DNA from: Entoloma clypeatum
Lineage: Eukaryota; Basidiomycota; Agaricomycetes; Agaricales; Entolomataceae
NCBI GenBank assembly: GCA_963565915.1
Contig: OY751493.1
Coordinates: 2,790,001 to 2,854,000 of the forward strand
DNA length: 64,000 nucleotides
Direction of reading: 5' to 3'
Shown here: positions 10,808-22,423 of the stretch, piece by piece
How the letters are laid out: each line of letters opens with the position of its first letter
How positions within the stretch are numbered: position 1 is the stretch's first letter
Translations under genes and position numbers: made by a program
The notes under the pieces: model-generated
What the model saw: the letters and a program-made list of their open reading frames with translations, nothing else
Told to the model about the DNA's origin: nothing
Database searches by the model: none

Positions 10808-11681
10808 TTATAGTATAAGCCTAGATTTATCAGTGGGTAGCCACTCTTTTGGAAAGTCCAACGATGAGGGCCGCGCAAAGACGCGACCACGGAGGTGATC
10901 TCCTTTTTTAGCTTTTCGGGTCTTCGAATACACATGCCGAAGGTCGAGTGGCACGTTGCGGAAGGTATCTTTGGAGCACTGCATGTTCGTTAGTGGGGTG
11001 ACTCTGAATCCAGTCGTGGACTTGCAATGACTCACGTTGGCCTCCGCGATAAGGCGGTCTAGGGCGTCGCTTGCCCATTTCAGATTCATGGCAGGTTTCG
11101 GGAAATCCTCGCAGGATATCTTTATAAAGCCATGGTCCCAGGTTCGCAGACCACTAAAACCAGCGTCCGCAGGAGGGTTGGGTGTCCACCGCGGTCCTGC
11201 CATGAGTTTGAATTTGTGGACAGCGGTGGCATCCTTGAGTGGGAGTTGATCGACTGCGGCGACGATGACGCGTTTCGCAGTTGCTGGATGTTCCTCACCA
11301 GCATAGTCCAACTGACGGACAATCAGCGGTGTATCGTTTGTTGGTGGGATGAAAGGTTTGCGATATGCTGGACGTCGTAAGGACGCACTGAACCGACTAC
11401 GAAAATCCAGACTTACCGACAAGCTTGGGCATTTCGTGCTCTATGAGGCGAAGGTAGTAAAGGACTTGGCGCTGCTGCCGAAGCATAAGATGGCCAGCGG
11501 AAGCCGCGTCGTTGTCATCATAATAGTCGTCCAAGGCGTCGAACGCGGTCTCTGCGGTGAGTACTTCATCGAGATTGGAGCGTCGAATACCGACTGGGGC
11601 AGAAGAGCTGAAGTGTCTGGGAGATGGACGGAGATGAGGTCTGGTCACTGAGCGCTTCACCAAACTGACGAGACAAGACAT
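10808..11681 (-). CDS. RSM24: Mitochondrial small-subunit ribosomal protein mS35 (Rsm24/MRPS35)
   Basis: Three exons, joined at KLV|AYRKPF and EAN|CSKDTF, encode about 270 residues. The N-terminus (MSCLVSLVKRSVTRPHLRPS) is a basic, hydroxylated mitochondrial presequence. The body carries the mS35 signature: HPATAKRVIVAAVDQLPL followed by HKFKLMAGPRWTPN, then GFIKISCEDFPKPAMN and RNVPLDLRHVYSKTRKAKKGD. These are the blocks conserved among yeast Rsm24 and human MRPS35. It is a structural protein of the mitochondrial small subunit. Its start codon lies only 61 bases from that of the divergent CZIB-type gene. Confidence 0.88.
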
Positions 11682-11742
11682 GTAAGTTACAGAGCTTGGT
11701 GCATCACAAACAAAATACAACAACTTCTACTTGGTCCTCCTC
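11682..11742. promoter_or_regulatory. Compact divergent promoter, mS35 / CZIB
   Basis: Only 61 bases separate the two start codons. The spacer is A- and T-containing without a TATA box or CACGTG box. Both 5' leaders must be extremely short or overlap the opposite gene. Confidence 0.5.
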
Positions 11743-12532
11743 ATGGTCGTAAGTCCGCCTCGAACCCGTTTTCTTGCTCTGATCACCATCTGAAGAGACT
11801 CCAACTATCGATAAAGGCAGAGCTTGAAAACATCGCCTCCCTCGTGCCAGCAGACGACGACTTCGAATACTTCTTCAAAGTCCGCGTCCAGCGTCCCCTG
11901 CTCTGCAGCCTCTCATGCTGCCCCGTATTATTAGGTGAAATGCAACAGCTGTCATGAAATTCATCCAAAATTCGTGTCCCTAAATCGCAAAGTATGTTCG
12001 GAATCAATCGCTCCAATTTCGTCGCTAGATAGATAACCAACAGAATGCATACGAAGTCCCCGGTGGTAAGCGAAACACGGCAAATTTTGTATGGCGTTGC
12101 GGGATGTGTACGTATTCATGACACCTTTTTCACTTCATGTTTCACTGCCAATAACAGGCAAGCGCGAAAGCTCTGCCAAATTTGATTCAATCTCGAGCCA
12201 GCCATATACTGTAGGGAATGGCCAGTTTGCTCCGCTTTTGGTGATTGAGTGCCGTGGGTTGGAATTTGTAGACTTTGACCCAAGAGTGAGATTTCCGTAC
12301 CCACACGCGATGAACAGAGCTACATTTTAAGTTTAGGGGACATGGCGCTGCGTCGGTACAAAAGGAATGGGTTTTCAGGATGTTGACATCGTAGAGGGAG
12401 AATGGCACGATTATGATGAACAGGTTTGCCTCACCACATTTCAAATGCCTAATAGCTGAAAATAGATATTATTCAAAGCAGGCAGTTCCCGTGAGTGTTT
12501 CCGAGTTTACCAGTCAATGGAGCAGGGGTTAG
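11743..12532 (+). CDS. CXXC zinc-binding protein, CZIB/UPF0587 family (DUF866)
   Basis: Exons reconstructed by splice signals encode about 170 residues. Exon 1 is only ATG GTC (11743-11748); exon 2 from 11796 gives RLQLSIKAELENIASLVPADDDFEYFFKV in two readable pieces. The two zinc pairs are visible: CNSCHEIHP in the N-terminal half and WRCGMCKRES after the third intron, with the conserved ECRGLEFVDFDP block behind them. The tail EWHDYDEQ matches the family end. Human CZIB and yeast YCR090C are the closest families; a heat-shock-factor-related role has been proposed for the human protein but function is poorly known. The donor after FFK (GTCCGC) is non-standard, so that junction is less sure. 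Confidence 0.85.
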
Positions 12533-13675
12533 GTTGTAAATGTTGAATATCAAGATGTTACTCCTGAACCTGAAAACTGAGTCAGTATTGAGGTCTCCGA
12601 CTCTCCTGTAATACCGGTCGGGTGACACGGCCTCAAAGGTATCGAAGATCGGTATGATCAGAGCGTATTTTCACCAAGCGATCACTCGTGGGTACCGGTG
12701 ACATCTTGGAGCGGCATTGCAATCTTGGCAGCCTACACCAGCGATTGCCCTGATGCTGTCAGTCGGAAATCAAACTGCCGATTGTGACCCAAGGGTGACC
12801 AAAATCCCGAATTTTCGACTCTCCCTCACCGGGAAGCCTCTAATGCAAAGCCTGCATGGAGATATTCAACCTTTGAAGGGGTTTCAAACACCTGGTCACC
12901 CTCAGTAGGCATGAGATAGAGGGAATTGGAAAAAGCGGCCTACGTTGGTGTATTGATGGACGCGTCGAATGCATCCTAAAAAGGAAACCGTGGTTCATTG
13001 ACCTTAGTTGAAAAAGGTTGACCATTTTTGGAGCGGGGGACCGTGAATCGATGATGGGCATGTGACCAGTTATTTTCCAAGGATGAAAAAAGAGACCATA
13101 CCGTCCTGAGAGTGAGCAATGAGAGGGACGGGGGAAAATACCCAGCCAGAAGGACATCCATCCCTGGGATCATATAGGAGCGACCCCATAGTAGCGACTC
13201 CCGAACGCTAATAAACCCCAAGGTGAAGAACGGGACCAGGGTCATCGAGAAGTGGACGGTTTTACGAAGCAAAATCCAGACATTTGCTGAATTGCCAGTG
13301 GCAGGGAGGTTGAGTGGAACGCTATCGAGACATGACAAATATTCCTATTGCACTGGCAGTACGCATATTCACTATGCAAAATCAGAGCGAAGAGGAGCTC
13401 ATGCGATTTTGAGAATCATGATAAAGGACAGGCTTGAATATATGTATTGTCGCTCCTGCTATCGTCTGGGAGGAGCATTCTGGTGCACGACCTGACTTGG
13501 AAATGACTGGGTTATGGTATTAGGATATTAGAATGCTACAGAAATGAGGTTACCGTATGGCTATAGTGGAATATGGCATGTAGTAGTGGCAGATGTGATT
13601 CAAAAACAAGTGAATGGTCGAAAATGAAACAGGACACTGTACATGGAGCAAATGAGGGTTAGTAAAAAGTAACTC
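12533..13675. other. 1.1 kb without a confident gene
   Basis: No family could be recognised on either strand. The minus strand has one small hydrophobic ORF that could be spliced (13245 to 12944, listed separately). The rest has short overlapping frames with no coherent reading. It also contains the CZIB and BCK1 3' regions, since both genes end here in convergent orientation. It might be a decayed insertion, but I saw no terminal repeats. Confidence 0.5.
12944..13245 (-). CDS. Possible small hydrophobic protein (hypothetical)
   Basis: From the ATG at 13245 the frame gives MTLVPFFTLGFISVRESL and continues with a second hydrophobic stretch (GMDVLLAGYFPPSLSLL). A GTATGG donor after LLTLRT and a TTTTTAG acceptor would join DAFDASINTPT and a stop near 12944, making about 60 residues. 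The frame is open upstream of the ATG as well, so the true start may be further left on the transcript. I recognise no family. Without expression data this could be chance. Confidence 0.2.
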
Positions 13676-16600
13676 CTAATTGAAGTCCACAAAAACCCAA
13701 TCCAGTGGGAGAATGAGATAAGGATGTTTGCGAAGCTCCGCCGCAGTGGGACGTTCCTCAGGATTGCTTGTTGTGAAAAAGTAAGATATAGAAGATTAAA
13801 AAGCAGGCACCACTTACATAGCGAAGCACTTCCGTCGGAAGTCATCAGCAAGTTCAGACAGGACAACGTCCTCTGGTACTGGTGGTGGCAATTTTGATTG
13901 ATATAGCTGACGAGAATATCAGTTTCCACCAGAGAACGTGTTTTTTCAGCGCATATACCTTGAACATAACAGCAACGACTTCATCGCCCATCCAAGGCCG
14001 CATACCTGCCCACATCTCGAGGACAACACATCCAACACTCCAAATATCAATCTTAAAGTTGTACCCTTTCTTCTTTGTATTGATGACTTCAGGTGCCATC
14101 CAGAAGACAGTGCCTTGCATAGCCGTGAATGCACCCCCAGCGCTGTCATCGGTCCGCTTTGATATCCCAAAGTCAGAGATCTTACATACACCAGACATCT
14201 CCACTAGAATATTATCCGCTTTCAAGTCCTGCATATGACCGTAGTGTCAATAGTCAGCGCGATGCAGTGTAGACGGTGTCTTACGCGATGAAGAATCCCT
14301 TTTGAATGAAGATATTCCAGTCCACTCAAAATCTGACCAGTAAAGGACTTTGTGACATTTTCATCAAATTTCCCGTGCTTCAAAAGACAACTTCCGATTG
14401 AGCCTCCCGGTACATACTCGAGGAAACTTTAACAGTCGGACTGTTAGTAGAACGCGAATGATGTAAATCGAGACAGCGCACATGCTAAGATTTGTAGGTG
14501 TCTCCTCAAATCCCAAATATTGAACGATGTTCGGATGGTCAAGATCCTTCAGCGTTTCACTCTCCATTTTGAGGGCCTGCACAACGGTTATCTGGCGAGA
14601 GTCGTTTTTGTCACTCGGTGTGCGTGGCATCTCAACCTGTTTAACAGCGATCATCTCGCCTGTGGTGGCATTAAGGGCCAGGTAGACACGACCGTATGTT
14701 CCTCTGCCAATGAGCTCTCCGCGGACCCATTTGAATGTCGCTACAGACAAAATTTAGTTTTCGCTAAAGTAGAGGATAAAACCTACTTGGTCCACCGGAA
14801 GGTAAATCTGGCATCGATTGGATTGATGCCTTTGCCTGGACTGTTGTGACTTCTTCCAGCTTGCTTCCCCACAGCTTTGTGCTTCTCTTACGCATGACAT
14901 TCGAATAAATTCTAGCATCTCCACGAGATGTGCGGTCAATCAACTTCTTGTGTTCCTCTGCAACAATGCGGATAGACTTCTTGCCCCGAACACGAGGCTT
15001 CTCGACAGTTGGTGTAGGAGGGACAGGTATAATCGTGGGTTCTGTTGCAGTGGGTGAAGTGCCGCCTGAATGGGCCTCAATGACTGGCTTGTCAAGATCA
15101 TGTTCCGGGAAGAACTCTTCTAGGCGCTCGTAAACATCCTCAGGAGGTGGGCGAGGTGCCCAACTGGTCCCCTGTCCGTCCGAGAACATACTTGTTCTAA
15201 AGCCCTTGTCAGTTTTTGTCGAAACAAGTCGTTGAGGCCTCGCCACTGGAGGAATGAGTGATGGACGAGGAGGAACAGGAGGGCCAGAAGCCATGCTATG
15301 CGAAGGCTGCTTTAACAGGTTTAAAATATTCTCGGGAGGTTTAGCAGAGGATTGAATTTGAACCTTTAATGGGGGCCGCAGAAGCGACTTTGGTCTTCCG
15401 GGCTCAGCAGCGGGACGCTTGTTCCACATATATGTTCCAAAGTCATCTCCACCACTGTCAGACTCCTCCTCCTGGTTATACAAGGTGGACTGCAACACTT
15501 CCGATGCTAAAGGTGGTGAACTTGGTGCATATTGATTATCAGGGCGTAGAGGTATGAAAGTAGATTCAGCACTGTTTTGAATTAGAGTAGATGACGAGGC
15601 CTCGTCTTCCTGCCTTGAAGTACCAGAACCCCGTTGATTTTGGTATGCCACGTTGGCTTTGGTAACAGCCTTGTCGCGTTCACGGCCTACAAGAACGGGA
15701 CCGAGGGGGCTGTTCGGGGTTCGTGGAGGTGTCGTGTAAGGAATCTCCGCACCAATGTGTAAACCAGAAGAACGATCCGAACGGCTTCCTTCCATTTTGG
15801 ATCCCGACGGTTGGTAGGAAGGGGATGAAGATGTGCCTAGAGTGGAACGGGCAGAGTCGGCAGAATCCATGCTGCTGGAAAATGGTGATTGCAACGTACG
15901 CGGCAGCCTCTGAGGAGGTATTATGGAATCACCAAAGGCTGACTGCGGACGAGGATATGGATCGTTGTTCGGGGAAACGAGCCCTCCAGAAAAAGGTAGT
16001 CCACGAGTGCTATATGGAGAATTGCTGCTATGCATGGATCCTTGCACTGGTAGCGGCCGAACTGGTTGCCTTGGCGGTTCATATGATTTTGGTAACCCCA
16101 CCGTAGAGGATGAAAAGGCCATTGGGTCTCGCGCACCAACTGTTGGTCGAGTGATGGGGAGATTAGCGGGAGCTCGCCGTGTTCCGCCAGGCTGCAGCAT
16201 CGTGGGATGGCCATTGTGTGCTGCAGCTCGGAGATTATCCATACTTTTCGCGCCTTTGGTGAGACGATTCCATTGAGTGGTCGACGTTGGAGCCACCTTC
16301 TGATCCCCTCGCTCTTCTCCCCTCCAGGCAACGAAAAATTTGGAAGAGATAGGTATGCCCGCTGGACGAGGAGCCGCTGGTCGCGTTTCATTAGAGACTG
16401 CAGGCACGGCTGGCGGCGGCTGTCGTGGAGCATTCGGTATCGCGAGAGAACGACCGGTATATGGTGATGTAACCTTGAAACGGGGTGAAGATTGCTGTCG
16501 GGGAGTGTTGCGTGAGCTTTGACCGGTTGGACGATGGGCATCTTGTGCAACAATGTTATCCTGACCATTAGGAGAAACCAGAACCCATGAGTCAGAACGA

Positions 16601-18254
16601 CCGGAGGAGTCGTCGACGTGTCTCCTTCGCTTTGATGATTCCTTCTCAGAATGAAGATTGTCCTTTGATGGCTCCGATTTTAGTCTCCCCCCCAAGGGAT
16701 TTTGACGACCTCGCCAAAGCCGGCTGGTACTCTCATACTGCTGTTCAGGAACCTTGAACGGATGTTCGCGTTCTGCGGCCACATCAGACCCTGATCTGTC
16801 ATGGAAGCTCCGATTGTGTCCAGTAGGTAAAAGTGGGTGCTCATCGGATATGAGATTAGGGCGGTTGGGAGAAAGAGGCGGAGGCAGCGGTACCAGAGGG
16901 GTCGTCTGCTTAGCTTCAAGGGTGCTGACGTCGACACGAGGGCTTTCAGATGGAAGGGGAGGAGTTTTGGGTCTAGTATAGTGGACAGGGGGTGAGGTAG
17001 GTGGGTGGACCTGGGGTCGGCGATGAACACGAGGCGAAGATGGAGGGATACTCGAATTCGAATAAGGGCCCCCAGAAGAAGAATGGGGGTATATGGTCGT
17101 TTTGTTGATGTCACGCTCAGGATTGTCGAGGTCTGCTTCATACCCAGCAGCTGTCTCTAGTGGATGTTGCTCACTAGCAGAGGAGACACTTTCTTGTCTC
17201 GATCGGCGTTTTGGGCGCAAGGGAGGGGGATTGTCGTTGTAGGGGAGAACAGGAGGAGGAATCGTAGTAGCAGTTGGTAAATGAGAATGGAATGACTGTT
17301 CGTGTACCGGCGCTGAGGAGTGAGAGACGATAAACTTGAGTGAACCTTTGGAGTCACCGTAATCACGGCATAGAGCGAAAAGGTTTTCATCGGTCAAGGC
17401 ATCTCCAGTGGCATAAGCACCCATTTCTGTTGGATATATCGAGAAACAGAGCTGATCATCATCTCGAATATTAAGCTAAAACGGGATGTTCAGATCACAA
17501 AAAAAATGGCGATGAAAAGCTCAGACACCTTGTTGAAAATACATTCTCGGACGACAAGTGCATTTTTTGCACCGCTAATATCCACAGTCACATACCAGTC
17601 AGAGTCAATTGTAACCACAATGAGCACTTTCCCAGATATACTGGTGGCAGAAGCGGGGCTTGAGTTTGAGTCTGGAATAGATGCAGTTGGGGACTTGATG
17701 TGGTATGAGAAGGTTTGGCAACAGAAGAGAGGGGGAGGACGTACGGTACGAGGTCGCTTGGGAATTTCTGGCGCAGGGCGCGGATGTCGATTATTGTGGA
17801 AGGAAGATTTGATAGTTTGAAGGAATTTGCCTCGTCGAGACGGGGGTGCTTGAGCGGTGTCCGTGATGTGTTTATCAGCGGTGCCGGAAATGGCGGGTTC
17901 TTGTATCGATGACGCATCAGCGGGTAGATCAACGAGGGGTGCTGATACGCCGGGGGTGCTGGGCGGAGGGGTGGACTCGTCGGCGGCTGGTGAACTGGTG
18001 GTAGAAGGGGAGGTTGGGGAAGGTTGGTGGTACGAGGTATAGTTGGTGGGTAGAGAAGTCGTGAGAGGAGCCGGGTGATGGTGGTGGTAGTGAGCAGGAG
18101 GAGAACGATTAGGGCGGAGGGGAGTGTGCTTGTAGACAGGTTGGGCTACCAAGTGACGCCTGCGGTCTTCCTCGCTGCCGTCCGAGTCTGAGCTGGGATT
18201 GGCGACGTAGAGGACTCGAGTGCGGCCTTTGACGCCTCTTGCATCCTCAGACAT
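13676..18254 (-). CDS. BCK1: MAP kinase kinase kinase, Bck1 type (cell-wall integrity pathway)
   Basis: A protein of roughly 1,400 residues. The N-terminal half is low-complexity, rich in Pro and Ser, and contains a conserved small domain ([20 protein letters not shown] to FCLCRDYG-like [16 protein letters not shown]), as in Bck1 and Ste11-related regulators. The long exon 17424-14764 is disordered and serine/proline rich. The C-terminal kinase domain has [10 protein letters not shown], the lysine in [17 protein letters not shown] split by an intron, DFGISKR and [10 protein letters not shown], and ends [11 protein letters not shown]. It would act below Pkc1 and above Mkk1/2. The final kinase exons are short with about 50-nt introns. 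The start [10 protein letters not shown] was chosen as the first ATG of the open frame; a 5' extension is possible. Confidence 0.92.
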
Positions 18255-18495
18255 CGACGAGATATGTTGCGGCCACCTGGGAGTTCGTTGTCTGGCGAGC
18301 CGATGATGGGGGCGGAACGAGGGACAGACAGGCCAGGGTTGGGAGGAGAGAGCAAGTCTGGGGCGTGAAGACGGGAAGAACGATGAAGAGAGGAGGGGTG
18401 GCCGTCGATGAACGTCGATGGCAGCAGATGTCCAACAACGCCGTCGTCGGGAACAACGCTGACTAATAACGCATATTTTTGATTTATCAAGTACA

Positions 18496-19554
18496 TCACA
18501 ATTGGCCAAGCTTTGGAAACTCTGCCTTCTCCTCTAGCAACCGCTCGCCCCATGAAAGCAGCTTCAATAATCCAACCAGCTTCACCTCTTTGCCCTGGCT
18601 CAAACTCTCCAACACCGCTGCATTCACCTCTCCCGCCGTTTTCAACCGGTGAGCAGGCGACAGAAGCTCCGCAATGGCCGCCGGCGCTGATGGGGCCGAC
18701 TCAAATGCTAGAAGTGCCATCGTTCGTTCCAACTCAGACAAGAACTCTGGGTTCTCCTCTCCTCTCGGAGCCAGCTCTGATTGCGCAAACTCCAGCGCCT
18801 CTGTTATTCGCCCTTGTCGTATGTATTCAATCAGCTTTTGTTGCTGAAGATGGAAATACAACGCGGGGTTTGTATCTAGGATCTGTGGGAGGGGGGGGGG
18901 GGGGACATCAGAAATTTGCATCTGAAAGCAAGAGGTACAAAACAAGAGTCGTATCATATTGAAGACTGAAGTTTTGGTGTGTACAAGGCTCATCACCGAC
19001 CCATGCAGGTCTAAGCGTGGTGCATGAAACGTTCTAATCCTCTGACTCTCGTCGAAAGCGAACGAAACGTGATCGCACCTCGGGATTCAGGTCATTCACC
19101 CTCACAATAGCCTCTTCAATGTCCCCCCGTTGAAGAGCTTCGCGAATGTCCATCCTATTTTCAATGCTCTGCAAGTCCACAGGCGGTGCAAGATTGGCCT
19201 CTTGGCTGAATTCTTCTGCGGCGGACTTGTATCCCTCGATAACGAGGTAATCCATGATGAAACGATTCAAATCACTGGCGAAAACTGATTAGTAGCCATG
19301 AACATGAATCATTGCCTTCTGATTTGAGGTCAGAGTAGTATAAAAAATGTCGTTCTCTTCAATTATTGATTTCAGAGAGATTCCCAAATGATAATCATCG
19401 TACATCATAAGACCTTGATGTCGAAAGACTCACTCTTTTGTGACCTGCACTTCGTGCAGGCGACGATGCCATTCCTCTTTTCGAATCCACTGTTTCGGGG
19501 GCTAGGGATGTTGAAAATGAGGGAGACTTTATTTCGAGACGAGGAACGGACCAT
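18496..19554 (-). CDS. GID8: GID/CTLH ubiquitin-ligase complex subunit 8
   Basis: Gid8 links subunits of the GID E3 ligase that degrades gluconeogenic enzymes. The protein, about 230 residues, has a LisH motif (DLNRFIMDYLVIEGYKSAAEEF), a CTLH domain (IREALQRGDIEEAIVRVNDL) and the CRA region (FHLQQQKLIEYIRQGRITEAL, then TMALLAFESAP and LLKLLSWGERLL). Alignment with human GID8 is continuous. The first coding exon appears to be the ATG alone (19552-19554), followed by a 50-nt intron and PPKQWIRKEEWHRRL. One internal intron ends with a run of 14 C before the acceptor. It ends PKLGQL at 18496. Confidence 0.93.
18891..18904. repeat. G14 homopolymer (C14 polypyrimidine tract of a GID8 intron)
   Basis: On the minus strand the C run is followed by TCCCACAG and the exon starting ATCCTAGATACAAACCC, so it forms the polypyrimidine tract of a 3' splice site. 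Confidence 0.9.
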
Positions 19555-19653
19555 CACTGAGTGAATGAATTTATAGAACGCAAAACAACATGTGTTTAGG
19601 GCGGGCTTTTGTCCATGCTTGGCATTCGATCACATGATGAGATTACGTCTTGA

Positions 19654-21335
19654 TCACCTGATCACCACAGATCCCCCATGTGCCTCTTCCCAGTCTTCTT
19701 GCCAGAGATTCAAGTGAGCCCAGTCTTCCTCTGTCTCGACACCATTCAACCACTGGTACTCCACCCCTAAAGCCTCAACTCTTTGCCATCCTCGTCGGAG
19801 GTACCCGTATGTAGATATATCTCTCCGCCAGCTCTCTACAAATTTCTTGCCATCATTCGGAATGGCACCCTACCAAGACAGCAGATCAGACTCTACAGGA
19901 TTGCATGGACGCCAGGCAGTGCACCTTATCCTTCAAGTAGGACACCAACTGATCTTGATAATCGCTGGATGTACCAGGCGGTAGCCGATGTCCAATAATG
20001 TAGGGATTGTAGCCACTTCTGCGCAGGTCTGCTTCATGCTCCGCTAATTCATCGGGGGGCTGGCCCCGGGATGGGAGGAGAGATCGATTCATGATCGCAT
20101 GGCTAACGTAGAGACTCTGTGCGATGTCTGAAGGACAATTAGCTATAGCACTTGGGAGACCAATGAAAGCGAGAGCATTTAAAGGGTAGGAAGGTGATAG
20201 AGAGAGGATGTGCTGATACAAAGGGAAAATGTATCGAGTATTTGTTACAAGGTTGACTCCATATGACCCGCTCGAGAGAGCTGAACGATTTGTGATCAGA
20301 ATATTACCGGCGTCAAGGAAGGGCATTCGAATCTCATAGCCTGTGGCGAGGAGAATTGCATCCACAATAGACGTCGATCCGTCGCAGTAGACGACTGTAT
20401 TCTCTGTGAAATGGGAGATGTCCGGTTTCAAGTGAGCACCCGGGGGAATCGGCCAATCCTGGGAGCCAGGCTTTTCCCTTGAAGAGATAAAAGTCTTGGG
20501 TTCAGTCAGCGAGAGGGAAGGAAGTCGGACCAAGTAACCCACCCGTTGCGGAAGTGGTGAGATCTGCAAGGCAATATCTCGTCCGCTTGATCCCGTGCCC
20601 ACGATCAATACGCGACGCCCGGTATACCGTCGGGGGCCCCTGAACCAAACGGAATGTAAAATTTCCCGATGTGTGCTGCCACGGACACTGCCCCTCAGCC
20701 ATTCTCGCTGCCCAGGCCACGTAGGAATCTGGGGGTAATGATTATCACCCGTTGCAACAATAAGGTGATCGAACTTGTCATGGCTTATCATGCTGGCGTT
20801 ATGACCATACGCAACATTCCAAAGTCCAGTCTCGGAAGTTCCAACCCACGAGGTTTTCAAAACTTGATGGTGTAACTGAATACGCTTAGTCAACTTGTGG
20901 TGTAAAGCATATGCAAGATGATACGCCTCGACGTCGTTATCAAAAGGATAGAGCCGAGTGCCAGAAGGAAACGGATAGCCCGGATATGACATGGAAGGAA
21001 CCGGGGTATTCGTCCGCAAGAGAGGGTACAAAGGTGTTTCAGGTATTGTTGGAGGACCTGGAGGGTTAGGATCAGGCAACCTGATGTATTTTCATGGTAA
21101 CCAATGAGAAATTTCAGGTGAGCAGGTGAGGCTGACCAGACACCACCCAATTCGTGTCTCTGTTCGTAGAGCACAATCTTCCACTGTGAAGATCAAGAAG
21201 AGTCTTAAGCATTGCGAGCCCCGCGCTGCCTGCTCCTACAATAGCGATAGCCTTTGGTGCAGGTGGATCCTGCTGCATTGGGGGCTGAAACCATGAAACG
21301 ATTAGCGAGAGCAGGAAACGATGTGCATTGACCAT
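19654..21335 (-). CDS. Flavin-containing monooxygenase-like FAD/NADPH enzyme
   Basis: About 530 residues with two dinucleotide-binding motifs: IVGAGSAGLAMLK near the N-terminus (FAD) and VLIVGTGSSGRDIA in the middle (NADPH). Between them LIVATGDNHYPQIP and GSTHREIL correspond to the FMO-type ATG motif and linker, and AILLATGYE is the second ATG motif. Such enzymes oxygenate N or S atoms of small molecules or act as Baeyer-Villiger-like oxidases; the substrate is not deducible. The N-terminal RFLLSLIVSWF could be a signal or membrane segment; a start at the second methionine (21278) would remove it. The C-terminus is tryptophan- and acid-rich. It sits alone between housekeeping genes, with no biosynthetic cluster. 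Confidence 0.85.
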
Positions 21336-21462
21336 GAGCGGTGCTGACAAGCTTGACAAAGCAAGGTGTCTTGGGTCATTGGCGCTCCAGATGGCGTGAT
21401 TCACCGCAACTCCGAGTCTCTCATTGCTTGAGTCTCGTTGCAAGATACACTTTTTGCCATTA

Positions 21463-22246
21463 CTATACTTTCGACACGATCCCGCCACTGCGGATCATAT
21501 CAAAAAAGTCGTTTTTATCCACTATACCTGGCAACAATAAGCATCTATCCCATTCTCGCAAATAGCCACGCACTTTGTTTCCCTCGCCCTATTAGATTGT
21601 CCTTGTCTTTCGCCTTGACCTTTCCTCTCGCCTTGTTGCCTTGAACAGCTGCGTCCAAACTTGGTTTGCCTGTTCCTCTGGCTATTTTGGCTTCTCCAGC
21701 AGATGCTGAAGTTGTCGCCTGTGATTGTTGAATAGCGTTGAATAGCTTCACGACTTTGCACAGGCGCGGTCAGCCGCTCGTCTGAGCGGAACTCAACAAA
21801 TGACTTGCACCTCCTCGTTGAGCAACTTTTCGCAGAGCCCGTTCGCTCTCTCCGCCCCAACCTCCAATCACATCTTTTATTCTCCCCACATCTTCTTGTT
21901 GTTTCTTCTCTATCTGCAGCACCTTCTTTGCCCGCAGTTCCAGTTTCTCGTCGTTCCGTTTCCTGGAGATCGAGGGCTTTAGAGATAGAGGTAGTGTGGA
22001 GGGCACATCGGTATTGAGTAAAGATTGTAGGGTAGCACCGAAATTCGAGGTGCCAGTCGCCCTGATCTTGCGTTTGGATGTCTGACGGGACTTCAATTGG
22101 ACCTTGTTTTCTGCGATTTCATCTGCGGTATCAAAAGAGCCTTCTTCCATAGTGGAATTATCGTCAGAAACGGTGTGCACAGAATCGTCATGAGAGTCAA
22201 TGTCGCCTGTATTATTCGAGAGTTTTTGACGTTTCGATGGGGGCAT
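21463..22246 (-). CDS. RRP15: Ribosomal RNA-processing protein 15
   Basis: Rrp15 is a nucleolar factor needed for 25S and 5.8S rRNA maturation. The protein (about 230 residues) begins MPPSKRQKLSNNTGD with a basic nuclear signal, then an acidic segment. The conserved RRP15 core is in three exons: FGATLQSLLNTDVPSTLPLSL, RIKDVIGGWGGESERALRKVAQRG, then VVKLFNAIQQSQ. After a short intron the last exon reads VDKNDFFDMIRSGGIVSKV and stops at 21463. The C-terminal linker is lysine- and alanine-rich. It is divergent from the ankyrin-DIL gene with 177 bases between start codons. Confidence 0.88.
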
Positions 22247-22423
22247 GGTGGTTGTTGTCGTTGTTGTCGTTGTCGTGTTTGTTCAACTGTAAGCCAGTGT
22301 GAACCTGGCCAACATCATGCATTCGAGGCCATAATTTGTAGCAAGTAACGACCATCTCTCAACATCCTTTACGTTCCTTCCTTCCAAGTGCTAGGCGCTG
22401 TGGCCTCCTCTGAGACCGGAACG

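Noticed and set aside
12533..13675. Transposon remnant in the gene-poor stretch
   Set aside because: I found no terminal repeats, target duplication, or transposase motif; the region remains unexplained rather than assigned.
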